NCBI RefSeq assembly: GCF_030269365.1
Contig: NZ_BSTF01000002.1
Location: forward strand, 769,259 to 833,258
Source: Lentzea sp. NBRC 102530
GTDB taxonomy: Bacteria > Actinomycetota > Actinomycetes > Mycobacteriales > Pseudonocardiaceae
Length of the DNA stretch: 64,000 nucleotides
Reading direction: 5' to 3'
How positions within the stretch are numbered: the stretch's first letter is position 1; each line of letters begins with the position of its first letter. Below are positions 25,188 to 32,851 of this stretch, piece by piece. The notes below the pieces were generated by a model. That model saw nothing but the letters and a program-made list of their open reading frames with translations, searched no databases and was not told the origin of the DNA. The position numbers and the translations under genes were made by a program.

Positions 25188-26792
25188 GTGCGGCCGAACG
25201 GACTGACGCTCTACGCCACGTGCGCGGCGCTGGCCCTGGCCGCCCTCGCTCCTGTGCTGTGGCCGGGTCACGTCCTCGTCTACGACATGGTGTTCACGCC
25301 GGAACAACCGCTCAACGCGGCGGCGTTCGGGCTCGGGGACGCGTTGCCGCGGGCGGTGCCGGTCGACGCGGTGGTGGCCCTGCTGACCCAGGTCGTGCCC
25401 GGCCAGGTGGTGCAGAAGGTGGCGCTGCTCGCGATCGTGTTCGCCGGTGCGCTGGGTGCCGGACTGCTGGTGCCGACGGAGAAGACCGGCGTGCGGATCG
25501 TCGCCGCCGTCGCCTACTCGTGGAACGCCTACGTCGCCGAACGGCTGTTCATCGGCCACTGGACGCTGCTGCTGGGCTACGCGGCGCTGCCGTGGATCGC
25601 CCTGGCAGGCCTGAGGATGCGCAACGGCGAACCGCACGCGTGGACGCGGCTCGTGCTGGCGAGCCTGCCCGCCGTGCTCTCCGCGCCGGGCGGGATCCTC
25701 GCGCTGGGCACCGCGCTCGCCACCGCCGGGCGCCGGAAGGCCTGGCAGGTCCTGGCGATCGGCGTCGTGCTGAACGCGCCGTGGTGGGTGCCTTCCTTGC
25801 TGCAAGATGGGCTTTCGGACCCGGCGGGCGTCGAGGCGTTCAGCGCGCGGGCCGAGAACTGGGGCGGACCGGTGCTGAGCGTGCTGGGGCTGGGCGGGAT
25901 CTGGAACGCCGAGGTCGTGCCCGCGAGCCGCGCCAACCCGGCGCTCCCGGTGATCACGCTGCTGCTCCTGGGAGCGGCTGTCCTGGGACTGCGGGAGCTG
26001 TCGAAACGCCTGCCCGTGTGGCCGTTGGCGGGCCTGGGGGTGCTGGGTGCCGTGCTGGCCCTGGTCGCGGTGCTGCCGGGCGGGGTGACCGCGCTGGAGG
26101 CGTTGATCGAGCACGTGCCGGGCGCCGGTCTGTTGCGGGACGGTCAGAAGTGGGTCGCGTGGCTCGCGCTGCCGTTCGCGCTCGGGCTCGCGGCGGCGGT
26201 GGAACGGCTGCGCGCGCGGCTGCTCGTGGCCGTGCTGCTGCTGGGACTGGTGCCGGACCTCGTCTGGGGCGGCCTGGGACGGCTCGAACCCGTCGACTAC
26301 CCGGCGGACTGGGCCGCGGTGCGTGAGGAACTCGTCGACCAGCCCGGTGACGTGGCGGTGTACCCGCTGTCGGCGTTCCGCAGGTTCGACTGGAACGACC
26401 GGCGCACCCAGCTCGACCCCGCGCCGCGCTACCTGCCCGGCACCACGGTCGTGGACGACTCCCTGTCGGTGGGCGGCAGGGTCGTGGCGGGGGAGGACCG
26501 CCGGGCGGCACGGCTGCGCGCCGGCGACCTGACCGGCATCGGCTGGGTGCTGGTCGAGCACGGCACACCCGGCCGGGTCGACGAGAACCTGCTGGCACGA
26601 CTGGAGAAGGTCCACGACGGTCCCGAGCTCGCGCTCTACCGGGTGCCGGGAGCAGTGGCCGCTGAACCGAACGGCCCAGCGGCCGCGCCCGTTGTGCTGG
26701 CCTGGGTCGCGGCTGGGTCACTGATCGGCGCGAGCCTGTTGTGGAGATGGTTACCGGTCGGTAGATTCGCGGCACCCCGACGTGAGGAGTAG
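25188..26792 (+). CDS. Large integral membrane protein of the aftD cluster
   Basis: 534-aa protein with about 11 membrane helices in res 8-380, then an outside soluble part (390-500, with Y-P-L-S-A-F-R-R-F-D-W-N) and a final helix at 505-525. The layout (helices, short C-terminal soluble region) recalls GT-C transferases and the large membrane proteins next to mycobacterial Rv0225; catalytic residues cannot be assigned. GTG 25188 follows GGAGGGGGAG. The next gene starts 2 bases after its stop, so the two are co-transcribed. Confidence 0.8.
   Translation: MRPNGLTLYATCAALALAALAPVLWPGHVLVYDMVFTPEQPLNAAAFGLGDALPRAVPVDAVVALLTQVVPGQVVQKVALLAIVFAGALGAGLLVPTEKTGVRIVAAVAYSWNAYVAERLFIGHWTLLLGYAALPWIALAGLRMRNGEPHAWTRLVLASLPAVLSAPGGILALGTALATAGRRKAWQVLAIGVVLNAPWWVPSLLQDGLSDPAGVEAFSARAENWGGPVLSVLGLGGIWNAEVVPASRANPALPVITLLLLGAAVLGLRELSKRLPVWPLAGLGVLGAVLALVAVLPGGVTALEALIEHVPGAGLLRDGQKWVAWLALPFALGLAAAVERLRARLLVAVLLLGLVPDLVWGGLGRLEPVDYPADWAAVREELVDQPGDVAVYPLSAFRRFDWNDRRTQLDPAPRYLPGTTVVDDSLSVGGRVVAGEDRRAARLRAGDLTGIGWVLVEHGTPGRVDENLLARLEKVHDGPELALYRVPGAVAAEPNGPAAAPVVLAWVAAGSLIGASLLWRWLPVGRFAAPRREE
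26751..26764. promoter_or_regulatory. Operator-like palindrome, copy 2, over a promoter
   Basis: TTACCGGTCGGTAG: arms TTACCG and CGGTAG, nearly perfect. It lies in the last codons of the 25188 gene and its end forms the -10 TAGATT (26762-26767); -35 TTGTGG (26739-26744) is at 17 bases. This would give an internal promoter 27 bases before the DUF2613 gene. Confidence 0.55.
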
Positions 26793-26794
26793 AC

Positions 26795-26962
26795 GTGGAA
26801 CTGGTTTCGGTGCTGGTGGCGATCGTTGCCGGGGCCGCTCTCGCCGGAGGGGTCGGCGTGATCGTCGTCGAGCAGAACAGCCCGGACAAGGTGGTCGAGC
26901 AGCGGATCGAGGAGGGCGTGCGGGCCCAGGAGCCCGAGGTCCTCGACTACGGCTCCCGCTGA
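26795..26962 (+). CDS. DUF2613-like small membrane protein
   Basis: 55-aa protein: N-terminal hydrophobic helix (res 2-24, L-V-S-V-L-V-A-I-V-A-G-A-A-L-A-G-G), then a short polar tail ending V-L-D-Y-G-S-R. Length, topology and the ending match the DUF2613 proteins that lie beside aftD in mycobacteria (Rv0236A). GTG 26795 has GAGGAG 6 bases upstream, overlapping the stop of the previous gene. Function unknown; probably a small partner of the arabinosyltransferase system. Confidence 0.8.
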   Translation: MELVSVLVAIVAGAALAGGVGVIVVEQNSPDKVVEQRIEEGVRAQEPEVLDYGSR

Positions 26963-26966
26963 CCGG

Positions 26967-27989
26967 GTGACCGTGGCCTTCTCCGGTGACCCGGCGGCCT
27001 CCTGGAGCATCCTGCTCGAGGCGACCCTGCGCGAGGCACCGGACCCCGCGGCGGTGGCCGCGCGGATGTCCCGCGCCGGCGCGGAGTTCCCGAACCTCGG
27101 TCCCGCGGCGGTCGTGCTGCGACCGTCCGATTGGGACCTGACACGCGCAGAATTCGCCGACGGCCGTTACGGCGCAGGCGATCCGCTCGTCCGGGTCGCG
27201 CTCGCCGGTGAGTCCCTGATGATCGCCGCGCACCACGGCGCGGTCGACGGGCTCGGGCTGATCGCGTTGCTGGGCATCGCACTCGGTGAGCCGGTGCGGA
27301 GTTCGGCGACCGGAGTGGCCCTGCGCCGCCCGGACCGGCCGTACCTCCTGAGCGCTCTCGGCCGCGTGCGCGAGGCGGTGTGGACGCCTCCCACGCGCAT
27401 CCAGCCCTCGTTGCAGGGCAACGACTCCGGCGACCACCTGGTGTCCCGCGCGCTGCCCGCGCTGAAGCTGGGCAGTGCCAGGCTCACGTCGGCCGCACTC
27501 GACGCGACCCGGCGGTGGAACGCCGCGCGCGGCGCCGGGCACGGCCGCGTCGTCGCCGCGATCGGCGCTTCCTGGCGCGGTGGCGCGGATCCACGTCCCG
27601 AGGCCGGCAGCGCGCTGCTGAGACTGCGCCTGCCCGCCGGGGCGGGCGAGGACGACGTCCGCGCGCTGCTGGCGGCCGCGGCACCGGAGGCGGGCTTCCC
27701 CAGCGCGCACAACCCGGTGGCGCGGTGGGGGATGCGGGTGCTGGCGTCCCGGCTGGGCAGCACCTTCCTGGTGTCGAACCTCGGTGTGGTCGAGGCGGAC
27801 GTGGCCGCCCTGCGCTTCTACCCGGCGGCGAGCGGCCGGTCCGGCGTCGCGTTCGGCGTGGTGACGACAGGGGAGGTCACCACGGCCACCGTGCGCGTGC
27901 GACGCAGGGACTTCGACGCGGCCGCCGCCGCGGGGCTGCTGGACCTGCTGTGCGATGCGGCTCTTGCGGGTCTTGGGGTGCGGCGGTAG
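26967..27989 (+). CDS. Condensation-fold acyltransferase-like protein (PapA/WES-like)
   Basis: 340-aa soluble protein with the chloramphenicol-acetyltransferase/condensation active-site motif H-H-G-A-V-D-G (A-A-H-H-G-A-V-D-G-L-G near res 92-102), and a C-terminal strand region F-L-V-S-N-L-G-V-V. Such enzymes move acyl groups onto hydroxyls, for example PapA proteins and wax ester synthases. It follows the DUF2613 gene by 4 bases, so a role in acylating an envelope glycolipid is a fair guess. GTG 26967 start. Confidence 0.78.
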   Translation: MTVAFSGDPAASWSILLEATLREAPDPAAVAARMSRAGAEFPNLGPAAVVLRPSDWDLTRAEFADGRYGAGDPLVRVALAGESLMIAAHHGAVDGLGLIALLGIALGEPVRSSATGVALRRPDRPYLLSALGRVREAVWTPPTRIQPSLQGNDSGDHLVSRALPALKLGSARLTSAALDATRRWNAARGAGHGRVVAAIGASWRGGADPRPEAGSALLRLRLPAGAGEDDVRALLAAAAPEAGFPSAHNPVARWGMRVLASRLGSTFLVSNLGVVEADVAALRFYPAASGRSGVAFGVVTTGEVTTATVRVRRRDFDAAAAAGLLDLLCDAALAGLGVRR

Positions 27990-28142
27990 TCGCACCGTGC
28001 GGCGGCGGAACTCAGGGCGAGAAGTACGCGCGGCACCGACTGTCACCGCATCGAACCCACCAGGGCGTTGCACGGGCTTTGCTGCGTGGGTCACAGTGGA
28101 AGCCTTGTCAGCTGCCAAAAGGGGACAGGGGGCCGTTGCCCG

Positions 28143-28532
28143 ATGATGTGGTTCCGCGAGCGTCGTAGGGTCAATGCGCGGCGAACGCACCTTTCGGAGG
28201 TGGCGGACAGCGTCGGCGCGAGGCGGGGAGTGCTGCTGGCGGAGAAGCGCACCGGCGGGGCCGGGATCGGGAACTCGCCGGTCAGCCTGGTGATCATCAC
28301 GCTCCGCCCCGGCTCCGAGAACGAGGTGGCCCGGGCACAGATCGAGTCCGCTGTCTCCGCGGGCTACACGAAGCCGCCCGAACCTCCTTGCAGCAAAGGG
28401 CGGGGCTGCTCCTTCTACGGCCAGCCGCACTTGCCCATGCTGACCATCGAGACGTACTCCTCGGGCGTACCGATCTCGTCGTTCGGGCCGGTTCCCGAAG
28501 GGCAGACCGGCGTCATCATCAGCCTGAGTTAG
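28143..28532 (+). CDS. Hypothetical protein
   Basis: 129 aa from ATG 28143; no membrane segment or known motif. The C-terminal half is the better-looking part, with P-P-C-S-K-G-R-G-C-S-F-Y-G-Q-P and a hydrophobic end G-V-I-I-S-L-S. The first 20 codons are Arg-rich and no ribosome binding site precedes the ATG, so translation may begin further in. The last 14 bases overlap the convergent glycosyltransferase. The 150 bases before it show no convincing promoter. Confidence 0.5.
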   Translation: MMWFRERRRVNARRTHLSEVADSVGARRGVLLAEKRTGGAGIGNSPVSLVIITLRPGSENEVARAQIESAVSAGYTKPPEPPCSKGRGCSFYGQPHLPMLTIETYSSGVPISSFGPVPEGQTGVIISLS

Positions 28533-29709
28533 CGCCTGGTCGTCCCACGGCGGACTCACCGAGGAATCCTTGGGCGTGGCGACGAGGCGCGGCGGTGGCC
28601 GGTCGCAAAGCGCTGTGCACGGCGCTCTCGAACGCGTCGAGGCTCTCCTCCCAGCTGAACCGCTGGGCGCGGTCCCGGCCCGCCGCGCCCATCGCCTTGC
28701 GCAACGGCTTGTCCCGCAACAACTCCTCGGTGTGCCGGACGAAGTCGCGGAAGTCGTCGGCCAGCAGGCCCGTGCTGTGCTCCACGATCGCCTCGGCCAC
28801 GCCACCCGCCGACCGGTACGCGACCGTCGGCACGCCGTGCGAGGCCGCCTCCATGATGACGATGCCCCAGCCCTCCTTGACCGAAGGGCACACGTGCACC
28901 CAGGCACCGGCGAGGATCTCGTGCTTGGTCTGCTCGTCGACCCAGCCGTGGATGACGACGCTGTCCTCGACGCCGCGGTCGATCGCGTGCCGGCGCAGCA
29001 CGTCCTTCCAGGGGCCCTCGCCGACGAGTTCCAGCCGCAGGTCCGGCCACTTCGGACGGAGCTCGGCGACCAGGTCGATCGCGTGCTCCAGCCGCTTGTG
29101 CGGCACCAGCCGGGACACCGCGACGAGCACCGGTGCCTCGGTGCGGCGCGTGGTGACGGCGGGGGGCGCGTCCAGCCCGTTCGGCACGACGACCGTGCGC
29201 CGCAGCTCGACGCCGAGGGCGCCCAGTTCGTCCCGCGTCACGTTGGACACCGTGATGTAGCGGCATCTGCGGTACAGCCGGGGCGCGAGCCACGACTCGA
29301 TCCACCAGCCGATGCGCCCGAAGAACGGGCCCAGCGCGCTGTGCCACTGCTCGCGGTGCACGTGGTGCACGAGAACGAGAACGGGGCAGCGCGCGACCAG
29401 GCGGCTGAAGAAGGGCATGCCGTTCTGCACGTCCACGATGACGTCCGCGTCGGAGCGCAGGATCGCCAGCAGGGCGTGCAGGTAGACGGTGAACTTGTTG
29501 CCGCGCCTGCGGAAGCGGACGCCCGCCACCCAGTCGCCGGACGGGGCCCGGTTGTGGTCCGCGCACTGGATCGCGACCCGGTAGCCGAGCCGCGCCAGCC
29601 CCTCGGCGATGCGCTCGACGTACCGCTCGGAACCGCCGCCCTCGGGGTGTCTCGTGTCGCGCCAATTCACCAGCAGAATGCTCGGCCGGTAATCAGGGCA
29701 ACGCGACAT
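28519..29709 (-). CDS. Glycosyltransferase family 4 protein (Rv0225-like)
   Basis: 396-aa GT-B transferase. Opening L-L-V-N-W-R-D-T-R-H-P-E-G-G-G-S-E-R-Y-V contains the nucleotide-sugar GGGSE loop; V-P-N-G-L-D precedes the donor domain (res 185-340) with V-G-E-G-P-W, C-P-S-V-K-E-G-W-G-I-V-I-M-E-A (E-x7-E motif). Position opposite a methyltransferase matches M. tuberculosis Rv0225/Rv0224c, which lie in an essential envelope region. Donor and acceptor are unknown. Divergent promoters with the next gene overlap a repeated palindrome. Confidence 0.9.
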   Translation of the reverse strand: MSRCPDYRPSILLVNWRDTRHPEGGGSERYVERIAEGLARLGYRVAIQCADHNRAPSGDWVAGVRFRRRGNKFTVYLHALLAILRSDADVIVDVQNGMPFFSRLVARCPVLVLVHHVHREQWHSALGPFFGRIGWWIESWLAPRLYRRCRYITVSNVTRDELGALGVELRRTVVVPNGLDAPPAVTTRRTEAPVLVAVSRLVPHKRLEHAIDLVAELRPKWPDLRLELVGEGPWKDVLRRHAIDRGVEDSVVIHGWVDEQTKHEILAGAWVHVCPSVKEGWGIVIMEAASHGVPTVAYRSAGGVAEAIVEHSTGLLADDFRDFVRHTEELLRDKPLRKAMGAAGRDRAQRFSWEESLDAFESAVHSALRPATAAPRRHAQGFLGESAVGRPGANSG

Positions 29710-29731
29710 CTGCCTCTCCCGGTGCTAGGTT
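29703..29731 (+). promoter_or_regulatory. Housekeeping-type promoter of the 29746 methyltransferase
   Basis: GCGACA (29703-29708), 17-base spacer, TAGGTT (29726-29731). The predicted start is about 8 bases before ATG 29746, so the leader is very short. Confidence 0.45.
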
Positions 29732-29743
29732 ACTGTCAAGTAG
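29730..29743. promoter_or_regulatory. Operator-like palindrome, copy 3
   Basis: TTACTGTCAAGTAG: arms TTACTG and AAGTAG (4 of 6 paired). It lies between the divergent GT4 and methyltransferase genes, touching the -10 TAGGTT and ending 2 bases before ATG 29746. Confidence 0.5.
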
Positions 29744-29745
29744 CC

Positions 29746-30534
29746 ATGGTAGACGGAATGCGGGAGATGGCAATGGTCGAGATCGGTTCAGTTTCGACCC
29801 CTGGAAAGTTGTGGAAGCCAACTTTCCGGCGTTCTGTTCGGCTTTTTCGCGCATTTCTGAAAGAACAGTCCGACCCCGACCACTTCTACCGGATCCTGGC
29901 GGATGACTCGGTCGCCCAGGTGTCGTCGTACGTGTCCCTGCAGGGCGCGGTCGTGCTGGACGTCGGGGGCGGTCCCGGGTACTTCGCGGAGGCCTTCCGC
30001 GGTGCCGGCGCCCGGTACGTGGGTCTCGACCCGGACGTCGGCGAGCTGTCGGCGCGGGGTGAACCCGACCCCGGCATGATCCGCGCGAGCGGGACGGCGC
30101 TGCCGTTCCGCGACGGGTCGGTGGACGTCTGCTACTCGTCCAACGTCCTGGAGCACGTCGGTGACCCGTGGCTCATGCTGGCTGAGATGGTGCGTGTGAC
30201 CAGGCCCGGAGGGACCGTCTTCCTGTCGTACACGCCGTGGTGGTCACCCTGGGGAGGCCACGAGACGGCGCCGTGGCACTTCGTCGGCGGTCACTACGCG
30301 CGACGCCGTTACGAGCGCCGCAACGGCAAACCGCCGAAGAACGCGTTCGGCACGTCGCTGTTCCCGGTGGGCGTCGGGGCGGTCCGGCGGTGGGCTCACC
30401 GCCAGACCGTCGCCGACGTGGTCGAGACGTTCCCCCGGTACCACCCGTGGTGGGCGAAGTGGATCACCCGCGTGCCGGTGGTCAGGGAGGTCGCCTCGTG
30501 GAATTTCGTGGTCGTGCTCAGGCGGCGTGCCTAG
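29746..30534 (+). CDS. Class I SAM-dependent methyltransferase (Rv0224c-like)
   Basis: 262-aa protein with a classical SAM fold: V-V-L-D-V-G-G-G-P-G-Y-F near res 68-79, G-L-D-P-D, A-L-P-F-R-D-G-S-V-D-V-C-Y-S-S-N-V-L-E-H-V. The insert S-P-W-G-G-H-E-T-A-P-W-H is shared with the mycobacterial Rv0224c group as I recall it. Target unknown, likely an envelope lipid or glycan. Several in-frame ATGs exist (29746, 29758, 29770, 29776); the last has GGGAG 8 bases upstream, so the true protein may be 10 residues shorter. The 3' end overlaps the DUF3068 gene by 17 bases. Confidence 0.87.
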   Translation: MVDGMREMAMVEIGSVSTPGKLWKPTFRRSVRLFRAFLKEQSDPDHFYRILADDSVAQVSSYVSLQGAVVLDVGGGPGYFAEAFRGAGARYVGLDPDVGELSARGEPDPGMIRASGTALPFRDGSVDVCYSSNVLEHVGDPWLMLAEMVRVTRPGGTVFLSYTPWWSPWGGHETAPWHFVGGHYARRRYERRNGKPPKNAFGTSLFPVGVGAVRRWAHRQTVADVVETFPRYHPWWAKWITRVPVVREVASWNFVVVLRRRA

Positions 30535-31474
30535 CGCGTCGCCCGAGGACGCCGATCGCGATTCCGGCGAGCAGCAGCACCAGGCCGACGGAAAGCAGGA
30601 CGACCGGTCCGGTGCTGCTGATCAGGGTCAATTTGTCCCGCGCTTCCGAGGCGCGTTCCACCGATTCTTTGACGGTCTTCTCGTTGAACGTCAAAGTGGC
30701 GTCGAGCAGCACCGTTCCTTCTTTTCCATCCGGCCCGACGAGCACCTGCCGCTGCTGTTCGGAGCCCTTGATGATGATGCCGCTGGCCGGCTCCACCCAC
30801 ATGGTCCGGGTGTTCTGGTAGCGGCGCTCCGCCTTGACCGAGGCCTCGGTGCTGTTCACCAGGGTGCCGGGCACCTCCTGGTCGCGGAACTTGGTCGACG
30901 GGATCTTCTGGACGAACTTGTAGACCTCGAGCCCGTTGAGCTGTTCCGTGCCCTCGTACCGCGCGGTCGACGCCTTGCGCAGCGTGGTGTCGAAGTACTC
31001 GTAGTCCTGGGGCTGCGTGCCGAACGGGAACTTGTAGTTCAGCCCCTCCTGGCGGACCTTCTTGTCGTCCTCGGTCGGGTCGCCCTCGGCGTCCGTCACG
31101 TACTGCTGGGTGCAGTTCTGCAGCGCCATGTTCGTCCGCCGGTCGAGGCACACGCGGTGCTTCATCGCGGAGACGAGCTGGTTCTCCGAGTCGGTGACGA
31201 CCAGGCCCTGGTCCCACACCATCACGTCACCGTCGACCTGGGCCTCCGGCCTGGTCAGGTTGCTCTCGACCTTGCGGGTCGCCGTCAGCCGCGCGTCCCG
31301 GACGACGAGTTCCTTGGGGTAGAAGACCTTCGCCGCGCCTTCCGCGACGGATTCCGTCTTCTGGTCGAGCGGCACGACGGCGAGCTCGGGGTACACGTAG
31401 AAGCGCAGGACTGCTCCGAGCGCCAGCGAGAAGATGCCCAGTCCTACCAGCACGAGGCTCGCAACACGTCGCAC
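30518..31474 (-). CDS. DUF3068 (PorA-family porin-like) protein, first copy
   Basis: 318-aa protein: N-terminal hydrophobic segment (res 5-27), long beta-rich outside region with V-C-L-D-R-R-T-N-M-A-L-Q-N-C (two Cys likely bridged) and F-P-F-G-T-Q-P-Q-D-Y-E-Y-F-D-T-T, and a C-terminal membrane helix (285-308) with R-R-A-R-H end. This matches DUF3068, annotated as PorA family in corynebacteria and present as Rv0227c in M. tuberculosis. Exact function open. GTG 31474 follows AGGAGG. Its promoter carries a repeated palindrome. Confidence 0.88.
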   Translation of the reverse strand: MRRVASLVLVGLGIFSLALGAVLRFYVYPELAVVPLDQKTESVAEGAAKVFYPKELVVRDARLTATRKVESNLTRPEAQVDGDVMVWDQGLVVTDSENQLVSAMKHRVCLDRRTNMALQNCTQQYVTDAEGDPTEDDKKVRQEGLNYKFPFGTQPQDYEYFDTTLRKASTARYEGTEQLNGLEVYKFVQKIPSTKFRDQEVPGTLVNSTEASVKAERRYQNTRTMWVEPASGIIIKGSEQQRQVLVGPDGKEGTVLLDATLTFNEKTVKESVERASEARDKLTLISSTGPVVLLSVGLVLLLAGIAIGVLGRRARHAA

Positions 31475-31531
31475 TCGTCCTCCTTCCAGGTGTGTGCCGA
31501 CTGTGAGAGGGAGGTCACAGTGGCGAGGAAA

Positions 31532-31545
31532 CTACCGGACAGTAA
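31532..31545. promoter_or_regulatory. Operator-like palindrome, copy 4
   Basis: On the minus strand TTACTGTCCGGTAG; the right arm runs into -10 TAGTTT (31534-31529), with TTGCGC 16 bases upstream. It lies 58 bases before the first DUF3068 gene start (31474). Confidence 0.55.
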
Positions 31546-31723
31546 CCTCTGCGCAACCCTTCGGTCGGGGTGACTCAGGTCATCTTGATCGGTCCGCGTG
31601 GAGAAAGAAGCTACTCGGCCGCCGCAACGTGGAGCCGTTCGGCGGAACCCCTGCTGTCCAACGGGTAGCGGCTGAATGAAGGAGTTCCTTACTCGTCGGC
31701 GACGATGCCGGAGGAAGAGACAC

Positions 31724-32851
31724 GTGGAAGAAACCCCTGTGTGCTATCCCGGAGCAGTTGAGCAGGCCCGGCTGCTCGCGCGCGGTACGACGACCGCAGC
31801 AGAACTCCTTGCTGCGGCGCAACATCGGCTGGGTTCCCGGCGTCACGTTTTCACAGATGTCGATTTGGTGGCCGCCCGGCGCAGTGCTGAGGAGGCCGAT
31901 CGGCGGTTGGCGGCGGGGGAGCGCGGACGACTGCTCGGCCTGCCTTTGGCGGTCGAGGATTCCTTGCCCCGTTCGGCTTTCGACGCACTGGCGGCGGCCG
32001 GAGCCGTCGTGATCGGACGGACCTCGTCGGCCGAACGCCACCGCAACCCCACGCCCGGCATCCCCGCCACGGCGCTCGATCCGAAGGTGTCCGGCACCGC
32101 GGTCGCCGTCGCCACCGGCGTGGTGTCCGGGGTCCTGGCCCGCCGCGCGCCCGGAGCCGGGCAGGTGCCCGCGGGCGGTGCCGGTGTGGTCGGCTTCGAG
32201 ACGTCCGGCGGATCCGGTGTGGTGGCGCGGAAGGTGGCCGACGTGGCGCACGTCGTGCACGGGCTCGGCTGGGAGGCCGCGCCCGCGGACCGTCCACTGA
32301 GGATCGGTGTGTCGTTGCGCGGCGTCTCGGTGACCACTCGAACGCGCGCGCCCATGCGGCGGGTCGTCGAGGACGTCGCCGCGCTGTTGTCGTTGCACGT
32401 CGACGAAGTGGTGGACCACGACCCGCACCTCGCCAGCGAGGCCCGGCTCCTGCTGGCGCCGCACCTCGCGGCCGGGCCCCGGGAACTGGAACTGCTCGGC
32501 CGGGTCGTGCCCGGGCCCCTGAGGGGCGTCTGCCGATCGCTGCGTGCCGCGGAACGGGAGATGCTGAACCACATGTTCGCGGGTGTCGACGTGCTGGTGA
32601 CACCGGGGCACACCGGCCCGGCCGAGACGACGTCGCTGCCCGGCGGTGTCCTGGTGCGCAACGGCGCCACGTCGCCGTTCACCCCGCTCTGGCGGGTCAG
32701 CGGCTACCCGGCCGTGTCCGTGCGCGCGGGTTCCGACGCCGACGGCAATCCGTTGCCGGTGACGCTGATCGCCGTCCCGAGGGCGGAGGGAGAACTGCTG
32801 AGGGTCGCCCGGATCGTCGAGGCGGAAGGCACTGCTCATCGCAGCCCGTAG
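31724..32851 (+). CDS. Degenerate amidase-family protein lacking the catalytic triad
   Basis: 375-aa protein with the amidase-signature fold layout: N-terminal helix with G-T-T-T-A-A-E-L-L, G-L-P-L-A-V-E-D (family G-x-P-x-x-V-K-D), A-G-A-V-V-I-G-R-T-S-S-A-E, and C-terminal L-W-R-V-S-G-Y-P-A-V-S-V. The catalytic Lys is Glu, and the Gly/Ser-rich loop (G-S-S-G-G-S) that carries both catalytic serines is replaced by D-P-K-V-S-G-T-A-V-A-V-A-T-G. So it is not expected to hydrolyse amides; a binding or structural role is likelier. GTG 31724 follows GGAGGA by 8 bases. It lies between two DUF3068 genes. Confidence 0.75.
   Translation: MEETPVCYPGAVEQARLLARGTTTAAELLAAAQHRLGSRRHVFTDVDLVAARRSAEEADRRLAAGERGRLLGLPLAVEDSLPRSAFDALAAAGAVVIGRTSSAERHRNPTPGIPATALDPKVSGTAVAVATGVVSGVLARRAPGAGQVPAGGAGVVGFETSGGSGVVARKVADVAHVVHGLGWEAAPADRPLRIGVSLRGVSVTTRTRAPMRRVVEDVAALLSLHVDEVVDHDPHLASEARLLLAPHLAAGPRELELLGRVVPGPLRGVCRSLRAAEREMLNHMFAGVDVLVTPGHTGPAETTSLPGGVLVRNGATSPFTPLWRVSGYPAVSVRAGSDADGNPLPVTLIAVPRAEGELLRVARIVEAEGTAHRSP

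Noticed and set aside
31663..31668. GGGTAG upstream of the amidase-like gene
   Set aside because: No GNNT at 14-16 bases; not counted among the stress promoters.
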